Translations under genes and position numbers: made by a program
Shown: in pieces, positions 1 to 8,791 of the stretch
How positions within the stretch are numbered: position 1 is the stretch's first letter
Layout of the letters: every line of letters begins with the position of its first letter
Notes under the pieces: model-generated
Database searches by the model: none
What the model was told of the DNA's origin: nothing
Seen by the model: the letters and a program-made list of their open reading frames with translations, nothing else
Assembly (NCBI GenBank): GCA_052436255.1
Contig: JBQVNP010000001.1
Span: 1-64,000, forward strand
From: Pelomonas sp052436255
GTDB taxonomy: Bacteria; Pseudomonadota; Gammaproteobacteria; Burkholderiales; Burkholderiaceae_C
DNA: 64,000 nt
Direction of reading: 5' to 3'

Positions 1-16
1 GGCCAGGCGTGGCGCC

Positions 17-556
17 TCAGCGGCGGCGCCGCGCCACGAGCTGCGCCAGGCCGCCGATCAACAGCGCCGCGCTGGCCGGCTCGGGCACCGGGGTGGTGTG
101 CAGGTCGAGCTGGAAGAACGCGCCCGCGCCCACCTGCAGGCCGCGCATGTCGACCTTGAGGCTGTGCTCGCCGAAGTTGATGCGCGAGGCGTCGAGGCCC
201 GCGATGTTGGTCGACAGCTGTACGCCCGAGATGACGGTGGCGTCGTCGTAGAGCGAGGTGAACTGGAACCGGTTGTGCTGCACGTCCAGAAAGCCGGTGC
301 CGGTGCCTGCATAGCTGTAGCGGATGGCGTTGGCGCTGAAGTCCAGGCTCTGGGTCGACGCGGTCAGCACCTTGCACAGGTCAGCGCCGCTGCCGCAGCT
401 GAGTTCGACGCCGGTGCCCACCACGACCTTGTCCAGCGTGTTGATCGTGTCCGCCTTGTCCACGAGGTGGTAGTGAACGTTGACCGTCGAGTCCAGCAGG
501 CTTGCGGCACTGGCCAGCGAGGGCAGCAGGGCGGCCACGGCAAGAAGCTTCTTCAT
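17..556 (-). CDS. PEP-CTERM sorting domain protein
   Basis: This is a small exported protein of 179 residues with no recognised enzymatic domain. It opens with a typical signal peptide (MKKLLAVAALLPSLASA). It ends with the PEP-CTERM anchor: a PVPEPAS motif, a short hydrophobic stretch and an RRRR tail. In this family the tail directs the protein to exosortase processing and release or anchoring at the surface, usually in strains that make exopolysaccharide. I chose the ATG at 556 because GGAG lies about 6 nt upstream; the frame stays open to a TTG at 568, which is less likely. It lies 47 bp downstream of mfd on the same strand. The two cysteines around residues 55-62 could form a disulfide. 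The specific role is unknown. Confidence 0.85.
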   Translation of the reverse strand: MKKLLAVAALLPSLASAASLLDSTVNVHYHLVDKADTINTLDKVVVGTGVELSCGSGADLCKVLTASTQSLDFSANAIRYSYAGTGTGFLDVQHNRFQFTSLYDDATVISGVQLSTNIAGLDASRINFGEHSLKVDMRGLQVGAGAFFQLDLHTTPVPEPASAALLIGGLAQLVARRRR

Positions 557-615
557 TCGCGTCTCCAACGATGAGGTGGCGCGACTCTAGGCAGGCACTT
601 CCTCGTCGCAAGCCC

Positions 616-3600
616 CTAGCTTTGCCGAATCGGTGTACCAAGTAACCGCAAAACCTCCCTCACCGCCTGGGCGCGGTCCTGCGGGTTGCTGAGAACTTTT
701 TCAACGCGCAACTTCTCGTTACCCACCAGCTTGATGTTGCGGTTCTTCTGCACCAGCTCGATCACGCGCATCGGGTCGATGGGCGGGTCCTTGCGGAAGT
801 TGATGTTGATCAGCGTGGGCGCCGCGTCGATCTTGCTGACGCCGTAGGGCTTGGCGAGCACGCGCAGGCGGTGGGTGTCGAACAGGGTCTGGCCCTGCAT
901 GGGCAGCTTGCCGAAGCGGTCGGTGATCTCCTCGAGCATGGCGTCGATCTGCTCGTTCTTCTCGGCCGTGGCCAGGCGCTTGTAGAGGCTCAGGCGGACC
1001 TGCACATCGCCGCAGTAGGCGTCGGGCAGCAGGGCGGGCGCGTGCAGGTTGATCTCGGTGGTGGCGGCAAAGGGCGACAGCAGATCGGGCTCGCGGCCGG
1101 CCTTCAGCGAGCGCACCGCTTCGCTGAGCATGTCGTTGTAGAGCTGGAAGCCGACTTCCATCATGTTGCCGCTCTGGTGCTCGCCGAGCATCTCGCCGGC
1201 GCCGCGGATCTCCAGGTCGTGCATGGCCAGGTAGAAGCCCGAGCCCAGTTCCTCCATCGCCTGGATGGCGTCCAGGCGCTGCAGGGCCTGTTTGGTCAGG
1301 CCCTGCATGTCGGGCACCATCAGATAGGCATAGGCCTGGTGGTGGCTGCGGCCGACGCGGCCGCGCAGCTGGTGCAGCTGGGCCAGGCCGAACTTGTCGG
1401 CGCGGGCAATGATGATGGTGTTGGCGCTGGGCACGTCGATGCCGGTCTCGATGATGGTCGAGCACAGCAGCAGGTTGTGCTTGCCCTGCACGAACTCGCG
1501 CATGACGCGCTCCAGCTCGCGCTCGGGCATCTGGCCGTGGGCGATGACGATGCGCGCCTCCGGCACCAGCTCCTCCAGCTTTTGCCGGCGGTTCTCGATG
1601 GTGTCGACCTCGTTGTGCAGGAAGTAGACCTGGCCGCCACGCTTCAACTCACGCAGCACGGCCTCGCGGATGGTGCCGCTGCTCTCGGCGCGCACAAAGG
1701 TCTTGATGGCCAGGCGGCGCTGCGGCGCGGTGGCGATGACGGAGAGATCCCGCAGGCCTTCCAGCGCCATGCCCAGGGTGCGCGGGATCGGCGTGGCGGT
1801 CAGCGTCAGCACGTCCACCTCGGCCCGCATGGCCTTCATCGCCTCCTTGTGGCGCACGCCGAAGCGGTGTTCCTCGTCGATGACGAGCAGGCCGAGGCGG
1901 TTGAACTTGACTTCGGCGGACAACAGCTTGTGCGTGCCGACGACGATGTCCAGCGTGCCGTCGGCAATGCCCTCCATCGCCACCTTGATTTCCTTGGCCG
2001 AGCGGAAGCGGCTCATCTCCGCCACCTTGACGGGCCAGGCGCCGAAGCGGTCGACGATGTTCTGGTAGTGCTGCTCGGCCAGCAGCGTGGTCGGCGCCAG
2101 GATGGCGACCTGCTTGCCGCCCATGACGGCGACGAAGGCCGCGCGCAGCGCCACCTCGGTCTTGCCAAAACCCACGTCGCCGCAGACCAGGCGGTCCATC
2201 GGCTTGGGCGAAATCATGTCCTGGATGACGGCGTGGATGGCGGCGCGCTGGTCGGGCGTCTCCTCGAAGCCGAAGGATGCGGCAAAGGCCTCGTAGTCGT
2301 GGCCTGAGTACCTGAAGGCATGGCCCTCGCGCGCAGCGCGGCGGGCGTAGAGGTTGAGCAGCTCGGCCGCCGTGTCGCGCACCTGCTCGGCGGCCTTGCG
2401 CTTGGCCTTCTCCCACTGGCCGGAGCCGAGCTTGTGCAGCGGTGCTTCTTCGGCCGACACGCCGGTGTAGCGGCCGATCAGGTGCAGCTGGGCCACGGGC
2501 ACGTAAAGCGTGGCCTTGTCGGCGTATTCCAGATGCAGGAACTCGCTGCTGCCGTCGCCCACGTCGATGTTGACCAGCCCCTGGTAGCGCCCGATGCCGT
2601 GGTTGATGTGCACGACCGGGTCGCCCACCTTCAGCTCCGACAGGTCCTTGATCAGCGCGTTGACGTCGCTGACCTGCTCCTGCTTGCGCCGCCGCCGGGT
2701 CGTCGGCATGGTCGCGAACAGCTCGGTCTCGGTGAAGAGCTGAACCGGCTGCTGCCCGTCGTTCCAGAAGAAGCCGGTCGCCAGCGGCGCCGCGGTGATC
2801 GCGTATTTCTCGTCACCGGCCAGGAACTCGGCCAGGTCCTTGACCGAGGGCGGTTCGATCTTGCTGTCGCGCAGCTGCTCCAGCAGGCTCTCGCGCCGGC
2901 CTTCGCTTTCGGCCAGCAGCAGCACGCGGTGCGGCGTGGCCTTCAAGTGGGCGGCCAGGCGGGCCAGCGGCTCCTGCACGCCGCGCTCGACGCTGATGTC
3001 GGGCAGCGGCCGGGCGAAGTCGACGGGCTCCGTGCCACGCACCGACAGCACGGCATGCGGCTTGGTCAGGCCGAAGAAGTCCTCGACCGTCAGGAAGAGC
3101 TCGCTAGGTGCCAGCAGCGGCCGCTCGGGGTCGTGCTGCAGGAAGCGGTGGCGCTCGCGCGTGTCCGTCCAGAAGCGCTGGATGGCCTCATCCACCTCGC
3201 CGTGCAGGGCCAGGCCCGCAGGTTCAAGCCCCCAGTTCGCGGCTTCGCCGCTCCGACCCCCCGAGGGGGCTGCGTCACCTTGGGGCGGCCCGGCGGTGCC
3301 GCCGCCGAGGTAGTCGAAGATGGTGGCCGTCTGCTCGAAGAAGATCGGCAGGTAGTACTCGATGCCGCCGCTTGCCAGCCCTTCGCCGATGTCGCGGTAG
3401 ATGCGCGCCTTGCTCGGGTCGCCGTCCATCTTCTCGCGCCAGCGCTCGCGGAACTTCTTGCGCGCGGCGTCGTCCATCGGGAACTCGCGGCCCGGCAGCA
3501 GGCGCACCTCGGGCACGGGATAGAGGCTGCGCTGGGTGTCGGGGTCGAAGGTGCGGATGGAGTCCACCTCGTCGCCGAACAGGTCCACGCGGTAAGGCAC

Positions 3601-4149
3601 GTTGGAGCCCATCGGGAACAGGTCGATCAGGCCGCCGCGCACGGCGTACTCGCCCGGCTGCACGACCTGGCTGACATTGGTGTAGCCAGCCAGCGTGAGT
3701 TGCGAGCGCAGCGAGGCTTCGTCCAGCCGCTGCTTTTGTTTGAAGTTGAAGGTCGTGCCCGCCAGGAAGCCCGGCGGCGGGAGCCGGGTGAGCGCCGTCG
3801 ACGCCGGCATCAGCACGACATCAATGCTCTTGCTCTTGCGCGACTGCAGAAGTTCCCACAGCGTGGCCAGGCGCTCGGAGATCAGGTCCTGGTGCGGGCT
3901 GAAGCTGTCGTAGGGCAGGGTCTCCCAGTCGGGGAAGACGGCGACCTTGAGTTCGGGCGCGAAGAACTTCAGCTCGTCTTCCAGCCGCTGCGTGTCGCCG
4001 GGCTCGGCGGTGAAGATGGCGGCCATGCGGCCGGCGTCGCGCTGCTGCTGCACGAAGCGCGCGAGCAGCAGGGCGTCGGCGGAGCCGACCGGGCGGGAGT
4101 GGGTGAACTTCTTGCCCGGCGCAATGGCCGGCAGCGAGGGCAGCGTCAT
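616..4149 (-). CDS. mfd: Transcription-repair coupling factor Mfd
   Basis: Mfd displaces RNA polymerase stalled at DNA lesions and recruits UvrA. The 1177-residue protein has the full family layout: a UvrB-like N-terminal part, an RNA-polymerase interaction domain starting near VGDPVVHINHGIGRYQG (about residue 505), a helicase core with Walker A GDVGFGKTE and the VIDEEHRFG box, the helicase C half with QLRGRVGRS, and the C-terminal TRCF domain. It is slightly longer than the usual 1150 or so residues because about 25 residues near 281-305 (GPPQGDAAPSGG... and following) come from a dispersed repeat inserted in frame in the N-terminal region. The gene is divergent from the DUF885 gene. In many Burkholderiales mfd lies beside ispD/ispF; here ispD is about 8 kb away. 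Confidence 0.97.
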   Translation of the reverse strand: MTLPSLPAIAPGKKFTHSRPVGSADALLLARFVQQQRDAGRMAAIFTAEPGDTQRLEDELKFFAPELKVAVFPDWETLPYDSFSPHQDLISERLATLWELLQSRKSKSIDVVLMPASTALTRLPPPGFLAGTTFNFKQKQRLDEASLRSQLTLAGYTNVSQVVQPGEYAVRGGLIDLFPMGSNVPYRVDLFGDEVDSIRTFDPDTQRSLYPVPEVRLLPGREFPMDDAARKKFRERWREKMDGDPSKARIYRDIGEGLASGGIEYYLPIFFEQTATIFDYLGGGTAGPPQGDAAPSGGRSGEAANWGLEPAGLALHGEVDEAIQRFWTDTRERHRFLQHDPERPLLAPSELFLTVEDFFGLTKPHAVLSVRGTEPVDFARPLPDISVERGVQEPLARLAAHLKATPHRVLLLAESEGRRESLLEQLRDSKIEPPSVKDLAEFLAGDEKYAITAAPLATGFFWNDGQQPVQLFTETELFATMPTTRRRRKQEQVSDVNALIKDLSELKVGDPVVHINHGIGRYQGLVNIDVGDGSSEFLHLEYADKATLYVPVAQLHLIGRYTGVSAEEAPLHKLGSGQWEKAKRKAAEQVRDTAAELLNLYARRAAREGHAFRYSGHDYEAFAASFGFEETPDQRAAIHAVIQDMISPKPMDRLVCGDVGFGKTEVALRAAFVAVMGGKQVAILAPTTLLAEQHYQNIVDRFGAWPVKVAEMSRFRSAKEIKVAMEGIADGTLDIVVGTHKLLSAEVKFNRLGLLVIDEEHRFGVRHKEAMKAMRAEVDVLTLTATPIPRTLGMALEGLRDLSVIATAPQRRLAIKTFVRAESSGTIREAVLRELKRGGQVYFLHNEVDTIENRRQKLEELVPEARIVIAHGQMPERELERVMREFVQGKHNLLLCSTIIETGIDVPSANTIIIARADKFGLAQLHQLRGRVGRSHHQAYAYLMVPDMQGLTKQALQRLDAIQAMEELGSGFYLAMHDLEIRGAGEMLGEHQSGNMMEVGFQLYNDMLSEAVRSLKAGREPDLLSPFAATTEINLHAPALLPDAYCGDVQVRLSLYKRLATAEKNEQIDAMLEEITDRFGKLPMQGQTLFDTHRLRVLAKPYGVSKIDAAPTLININFRKDPPIDPMRVIELVQKNRNIKLVGNEKLRVEKVLSNPQDRAQAVREVLRLLGTPIRQS
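3229..3303. repeat. Dispersed hairpin repeat inserted in the mfd coding region
   Basis: A G+C-rich element of about 75 bp lies inside mfd without breaking its frame. On the minus strand it starts with CCGGGCCGCCCCAAGG, contains a CCCCCTCGGGGGG hairpin, then a second short hairpin (GCGGCGAAGCCGC) and ends in GGGGG. A diverged copy sits at 8724-8791. I recognise the pattern from memory as a repeat common in Burkholderiales intergenic regions; copy number was not checked. In Mfd it adds a Gly/Pro/Ala-rich, probably disordered loop. Confidence 0.65.
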
Positions 4150-4170
4150 GGGGGCTCTACAAACGACAAC

Positions 4171-4187
4171 AGCCCCAAAGCGGGGCT
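4171..4187. other. Short hairpin in the mfd leader
   Basis: An inverted repeat (AGCCCC, 5-nt loop, GGGGCT) lies 22 bp upstream of the mfd start codon, in the divergent mfd/DUF885 intergenic region. It could be a leader hairpin or transcription-attenuating structure. There is no T-tract long enough to call it a terminator. Confidence 0.3.
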
Positions 4188-4269
4188 TGACCGGATTCTA
4201 GGGACGCCATGTCCTTTGGACTGTCGGCAGAGGCCTCGCTAGCATCGCGACCTTCACACCGGAGATTCC

Positions 4270-6042
4270 ATGCGCCGTCGTCACGCCCTGAGCCTGCTGG
4301 CCGTCAGCCTGTCACTCAGCCTGCCCGCCTGGGCCGCCCCTTCTGAAAGCCAACGCTTCCACCAATGGCTGGACGCCCAGTGGGAGCTGGTGCTGCAGCG
4401 CCAGCCCATCCTGGCCACATCATTGGGCGACCCGCGCTACAACGACCGCCTCGTCGACACCACGACCGCGGCCTACCGCGCCCAGGCCCGGCGCGAGCTG
4501 CAGGCCCAGCTGAAGGCGCTGGCCGGCTTCGACAAGGCCAAGCTGGCGCCCAAGGACCGCATCTCCTACGCCATTCTCAAGCTCGACCTGGAACAGAACC
4601 TGGCGGGCGAGCGCTTCCCCGAGTGGATGCAGCCCATCAGCCAGATCGGCGGCCTGCCCAACTTCCTGGCGCAGATGGGCACGGGCCAGTCCATCCAGCC
4701 CTTCAAGACGACCAAGGACTACGACGACTGGCTCAAGCGCCTGGCCCTGGCCGTGCCCGTCTTCGACGGCAGCATCGCCAATATGCGCGAAGGCCTGAAG
4801 GCCGGTGTCGTGCAGCCGCGCGCGGTGATGGACAAGGTGGTGCCCCAGCTGACGGCGCTGGCCGTCGCCGACCCCGAGCAGAGCCTGTTCTGGGGCCCGG
4901 TCAAGAACTTCCCCGCGGCCGTGCCGGCCGCCCACCGCGAGCGCATCACGGCCGAGATGCGCAAGCTGCTGGCAGGCCGGGTGCTGCCCGCCTATGCGCG
5001 GCTGCTGGCCTTCGTGCGCGACGAGTACACGCCCAAGGCGCGCGCCAGCACGGCCTGGTCGCTGCTGCCGGACGGCAAGGCCTGGTATGCCCACCGTGTG
5101 CGCCAGTCCACCACCGTCGCGCTGACGCCGGACGAGATCCACGCCATCGGCCTGAAGGAGGTGGCGCGCATCCTCGGCGAGATGGAGGGCGTGCGAAAGC
5201 AGGTCGGCTTCCAGGGGGATCTCAAGGCCTTCTTCAAGCACCTGCAAGACGACCCCAAGTACTACTACACCAAGCCCGAGGATCTGCTGGCCGGCTACCG
5301 CGACCTGCAGACGAAGATCAACGCGCTGACGCCCAAGCTCTTCGACATCGCGCCCAAGGCCGACTACGAGGTGCGCGAGGTCGAGGCCTTCCGCGCCGAG
5401 AGTGCGGCGGGCGCGTCCTACCAGAGCCCGTCGACCGATGGCTCGCGGCCCGGGGTGTTCTATGTGAACACCTTCAACCTCAAGGCCCAGCCCATCTTCG
5501 GCATGGAGACGCTGTCGCTGCACGAAGCCTCGCCCGGCCATCACTTTCAGGTCACCATCGCGCAGGAAGACCAGGACCTGCCCAAGTTCCGCCGCTACGG
5601 TTCGTCCTATGTCGCCTATGTCGAAGGCTGGGCGCTGTATGCCGAGAGCCTGGGCAAGGAGCTGGGTCTCTTCACCGATCCGCTGCAGTGGTATGGGCGG
5701 CTCTCCGACGAGCAGCTGCGCGCCATGCGGCTGGTGGTGGACACCGGGCTGCACCACAAGGGTTGGACCCGCGAGCAGGCCATCCGATACATGCTGGACA
5801 ACTCTTCCATGGCCGAGAGCGACGTCGTCTCCGAGGTCGAGCGCTACATCGTCTGGCCGGGCCAGGCGCTGGGCTACAAGATCGGCGAGCTGGAGATCAC
5901 CAAGTTGCGCGCCCAAGCCGCAGAAGCGCTGGGCGACAAGTTCGACATCAAGGGCTTCCACCGTGTCGTGCTGACGGCGGGGCAGGTGCCGTTGCCGGTG
6001 CTCAGGGAGCTGGTCGTGGAGTGGGTCAAGTCCGCCCGCTGA
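4270..6042 (+). CDS. Exported DUF885 family protein (putative metallopeptidase-like)
   Basis: This 590-residue protein has a Sec signal peptide (cleavage near LPAWA-AP, residue 24) and is otherwise a full-length DUF885 protein. The family signature HEASPGHH is near residues 418-425; it resembles the HExxH-type zinc motif of M32-like carboxypeptidases, with conserved downstream segments such as EGWALYAESLG. Members are thought to be periplasmic or extracellular metallopeptidases, but few have been tested and the substrate here is unknown. The start is supported by CCGGAG about 8 nt upstream. It is transcribed alone and divergently from mfd. Confidence 0.9.
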   Translation: MRRRHALSLLAVSLSLSLPAWAAPSESQRFHQWLDAQWELVLQRQPILATSLGDPRYNDRLVDTTTAAYRAQARRELQAQLKALAGFDKAKLAPKDRISYAILKLDLEQNLAGERFPEWMQPISQIGGLPNFLAQMGTGQSIQPFKTTKDYDDWLKRLALAVPVFDGSIANMREGLKAGVVQPRAVMDKVVPQLTALAVADPEQSLFWGPVKNFPAAVPAAHRERITAEMRKLLAGRVLPAYARLLAFVRDEYTPKARASTAWSLLPDGKAWYAHRVRQSTTVALTPDEIHAIGLKEVARILGEMEGVRKQVGFQGDLKAFFKHLQDDPKYYYTKPEDLLAGYRDLQTKINALTPKLFDIAPKADYEVREVEAFRAESAAGASYQSPSTDGSRPGVFYVNTFNLKAQPIFGMETLSLHEASPGHHFQVTIAQEDQDLPKFRRYGSSYVAYVEGWALYAESLGKELGLFTDPLQWYGRLSDEQLRAMRLVVDTGLHHKGWTREQAIRYMLDNSSMAESDVVSEVERYIVWPGQALGYKIGELEITKLRAQAAEALGDKFDIKGFHRVVLTAGQVPLPVLRELVVEWVKSAR

Positions 6043-6251
6043 CTTGGCCCAGAGGCTTGAAGTGGCCTTGAAGCTGGGTGGCGGCGTGCCATCTTGAGCG
6101 CTGGTGCCCGTGGCGCATCGCGTGAGGCGCCGGCGTCGGCAGACGCGGTGCCGACCAGACTGCCCACTTCGGCCGGCGCCATCGGCACCAAGCCCAGCCC
6201 ATAACGTTCCGTTAATGTCCGCCCCTCATTCTTTTGGGCAATGGAGGCGCC

Positions 6252-6917
6252 ATGCGGATCTTGCTGGTGGAAGATGATGAGCTGATTGCGCAGGGCTTGC
6301 TGGCCGGTCTGCGCGTGCACGGCATGACGGTGGACCAGGTCGCCACGGCGGCCCATGCCGAAGCTGCCCTGGCGACGCTCGCCTGTGACGCTGTCGTCCT
6401 GGATCTCGGCCTGCCGGATGAAGACGGGCTCACATTGCTGCGGCGGCTGCGCGCCGGCGGCTGCGCCACGCCCGTGCTGATCCTGAGTGCGCGCGACGCC
6501 GTGCCTGACAGGGTGGCGGGCTTGCAGTGCGGGGCCGACGACTATCTCCTCAAGCCCTTCGACCTGAGCGAGCTGGTGGCGCGCCTGCATGCGCTGGCGC
6601 GGCGGGCTGCAGGCCGTTGCGTCGACGTCATCGAGCGCGGCGCCCTGCGCGTCATGCCCAGCCTGGGCGAGGTGATGATGCATGGCCGCGTGGTGCCGCT
6701 GCCGCGTCGCGAGCTGGCACTGCTGAGCGCCCTGCTCAATGCGCGTGGTCGCATCCTCAGCGTGGAGCAGTTGAAGGGCCTGCTGTACGACTTCAACGAC
6801 GAGATCGAGAGCAACGCCGTCAACGTGCACATCCACCACCTGCGGCGCAAGCTGGACGCGGGCTTGATCGAGACGGTGCGTGGCGTCGGCTACCGCATTG
6901 CGGTGGGCATGGCATGA
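6252..6917 (+). CDS. OmpR/QseB-type response regulator
   Basis: This 221-residue DNA-binding response regulator has an N-terminal receiver domain (MRILLVEDDE start, phosphoacceptor Asp in VVLDLGLP near residue 51, and the conserved Lys of LLKPFD) and a C-terminal winged helix ending in ETVRGVGYRIA. The start at 6252 is preceded by GGAGG and gives the normal family N-terminus. Its stop overlaps the start of the partner kinase (ATGA). Both genes run into iorA/iorB-like genes, so it probably controls the molybdenum hydroxylase operon and itself. The upstream sequence CATAACGTTCCGTTAATGT, at about 6200, may be a repeat-type binding site. Confidence 0.93.
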   Translation: MRILLVEDDELIAQGLLAGLRVHGMTVDQVATAAHAEAALATLACDAVVLDLGLPDEDGLTLLRRLRAGGCATPVLILSARDAVPDRVAGLQCGADDYLLKPFDLSELVARLHALARRAAGRCVDVIERGALRVMPSLGEVMMHGRVVPLPRRELALLSALLNARGRILSVEQLKGLLYDFNDEIESNAVNVHIHHLRRKLDAGLIETVRGVGYRIAVGMA

Positions 6918-8275
6918 GCCTGCGCATCCGGCTGCTGTTGATGATCGGCGGCGCGCTGGTCCTGCTGTGGGGTGCCGTCGCCTTCTGGCTGCATGGCGAC
7001 AGCGAACGGCAGATGCAGCGCATGCTGGACGACCGCCTCGTCACGGCAGCCTACATGGTGTCCGATCTGGTGACGCAGAACCCGTCGTTGTGGACGGCGA
7101 GCGCCGGCCCCCGGCCCGCGCTGCAGCCGGTGCTGTCGCTGACCGGGCCCCTGGCATGCCAAGTCAGCAGCGCGCGCGGCGAGATCCTCGTGCGCACGGC
7201 CGGCGCCTCCGGCGCGCTGCTCGACGGCGCCGCCGCCGGCTTTGCGTTCAAGTCCATCGAGGGTCTGACCTGGCGCACGTACACCGTCAACACGCAGGGC
7301 CTGGCGATCACCACCGCCGAGCGAGTCGCGGAGCGCTCGACGCTGCTGAAGAGCGTTGTGCTGGCCGCCGTGGCGCCGTTCGGCGCGGCGCTGCTGGGCG
7401 GGCTGCTGGTGCTGTGGTGGGGGGTCGGCAAGGCGCTGCAGCCGCTGGAGCGCTTGCGCGGCGAGCTGGCCGCACGTGCCATCGACGAGTTGGCCCCGGT
7501 TGCCGCCGGCGGGCGCCCGCGCGAGCTGCGGCCCTTCGTCGACACCGTCAACGAGATGCTGGCCCGCATCCGCGCCACGGTGCAGCGCGAGCGCCGCTTC
7601 ACCAGCGACGCCGCGCACGAACTACGCACGCCGCTGACCGCCATCAAGGTGCACCTTCAGGTACTGCGCTTGTCCGAGGGCGACGATGCGTTGCGCGCAC
7701 TGGACCATGCCGACGAGGGCGTGGCGCGCCTGCAGGCTGCGTTGAGCCAGTTGCTCATGCTGTCGCAGCTGGAAGCGCATGCCGGCGCGGACGGCCCGGG
7801 TCACACCGCGGTTGCCGACGTGGTGGCACTGGCGGTGCGCGACTGCGCGCCGGCGGGCGACCTGCGGCTGCAGGTCTTCAACCGCTGCGAAGAGGCTGCT
7901 GTCGCCGTGCCTGAAGCCCTGGCCGTCACCGCGCTGCGCAACCTGCTGGACAACGCCTGCCGCCACACGCCCGCCGATGGCTGCATCCGGCTGCATGTCG
8001 ACTGCCTGGGCGGCAACGTGCGCATGACGGTGGCGGACACCGGCCCCGGGCTGGACGACGAAGGCCTGGCCACGGCCACCGAGCGCTTCTGGCGGCGTGG
8101 CACGGGTACCGGCAGCGGCCTGGGCCTGTCGATCACGCAGGCGGTGTGCGAGCGCTTCGGCGGGTCTCTCACGCTGGAGCGCTCGGACGAGGGCGGGCTG
8201 CTGGCCACCGTCAGCTTGCCGCAGGCAGTGATCAGCAACGACGAGGAGACGCAATGCTTTATCCCATCACCGTGA
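6914..8275 (+). CDS. QseC-like sensor histidine kinase
   Basis: This 453-residue membrane kinase pairs with the preceding regulator, overlapping it by 4 bp. It has an N-terminal TM segment (residues 3-25), a periplasmic sensor region of about 120 residues, a second TM segment near residue 150-175, a linker, the H-box AAHELRTPLTAIK (about residue 235), the N-box NLLDNACRHTP and the G-box GSGLGLSI. The C-terminus runs 22 bp into the next gene. The periplasmic domain is of the QseC/TctE class and does not reveal the signal. Linkage to the hydroxylase suggests that it may sense that enzyme's substrate. Confidence 0.92.
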   Translation: MSLRIRLLLMIGGALVLLWGAVAFWLHGDSERQMQRMLDDRLVTAAYMVSDLVTQNPSLWTASAGPRPALQPVLSLTGPLACQVSSARGEILVRTAGASGALLDGAAAGFAFKSIEGLTWRTYTVNTQGLAITTAERVAERSTLLKSVVLAAVAPFGAALLGGLLVLWWGVGKALQPLERLRGELAARAIDELAPVAAGGRPRELRPFVDTVNEMLARIRATVQRERRFTSDAAHELRTPLTAIKVHLQVLRLSEGDDALRALDHADEGVARLQAALSQLLMLSQLEAHAGADGPGHTAVADVVALAVRDCAPAGDLRLQVFNRCEEAAVAVPEALAVTALRNLLDNACRHTPADGCIRLHVDCLGGNVRMTVADTGPGLDDEGLATATERFWRRGTGTGSGLGLSITQAVCERFGGSLTLERSDEGGLLATVSLPQAVISNDEETQCFIPSP

Positions 8276-8718
8276 ACGGACAACCGCGGCAGCCCGACGT
8301 GGAAGCGGACACGCCGCTGCTCTGGGTGCTGCGCGACACGCTCGGCCTGACCGGCACCAAGTTCGGCTGCGGTGCCGGCTTGTGCGGCGCCTGCACGGTT
8401 CAGCTGGATGGGCAGGCCGCACGCAGCTGCACGGTGCCGATCAGCGCGGTGGGCACTGCCCGCGTGGCCACCATTGAGGGCTTGTCGCCGGACCGCTCGC
8501 ACCGGCTCCAGCAGGCGTGGATCGCTGAGCAGGTGCCGCAATGCGGCTACTGCCAGTCCGGCATGCTGATGGCCGCCGATGCGTTGCTGAAGGCCACATC
8601 CCGGCCGAGCGACGCGGACATCGACGCCGCCATGACCAACCTGTGCCGCTGCGGCACCTACAGCCGCGTGCGGCGCGCGATCAAGCGGGCCGCCGGCCTG
8701 CCGGTGGAGGCAGCATGA
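8254..8718 (+). CDS. Molybdenum hydroxylase 2Fe-2S subunit (IorA-like)
   Basis: This is the small electron-transfer subunit (154 residues) of a xanthine-dehydrogenase family enzyme. The N-terminal plant-type [2Fe-2S] domain has the CGAGLCGAC plus distal Cys motif (residues 39-62). The C-terminal alpha-helical [2Fe-2S] domain carries QCGYCQSGM and CRCGTY. It resembles the alpha subunit of isoquinoline 1-oxidoreductase and membrane-linked aldehyde dehydrogenases. GGAGAC lies 5-10 nt upstream of the ATG, which sits inside the 3' end of the kinase gene. No FAD subunit is present, which fits the two-subunit IorAB type that passes electrons to cytochromes. Confidence 0.92.
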   Translation: MLYPITVNGQPRQPDVEADTPLLWVLRDTLGLTGTKFGCGAGLCGACTVQLDGQAARSCTVPISAVGTARVATIEGLSPDRSHRLQQAWIAEQVPQCGYCQSGMLMAADALLKATSRPSDADIDAAMTNLCRCGTYSRVRRAIKRAAGLPVEAA

Positions 8719-8723
8719 GCGCC

Positions 8724-8791
8724 GCGCCGGGCCGTCCCAGGCAAGCTCGCTCCCGCTTGGCGGGACCGGCCACACGTCGAAGGGGGCCCCG
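8724..8791. repeat. Dispersed hairpin repeat between iorA- and iorB-like genes
   Basis: The spacer between the two hydroxylase subunits is almost entirely a diverged copy of the repeat inside mfd. It begins CGCCGGGCCGTCCCAGGC, contains a TCCCGCTTGGCGGGA hairpin and ends in a G-run (GAAGGGGGCCCC) just before the start codon. It may change mRNA stability or translation between the two subunits. Confidence 0.6.

Noticed and set aside
2320..4242. Long plus-strand open frame opposite mfd (and similar long frames opposite most large genes)
   Set aside because: High G+C makes antisense frames open by chance; the translations are low-complexity, rich in Arg/Ala/Gly/His/Gln, without start signals or domains.
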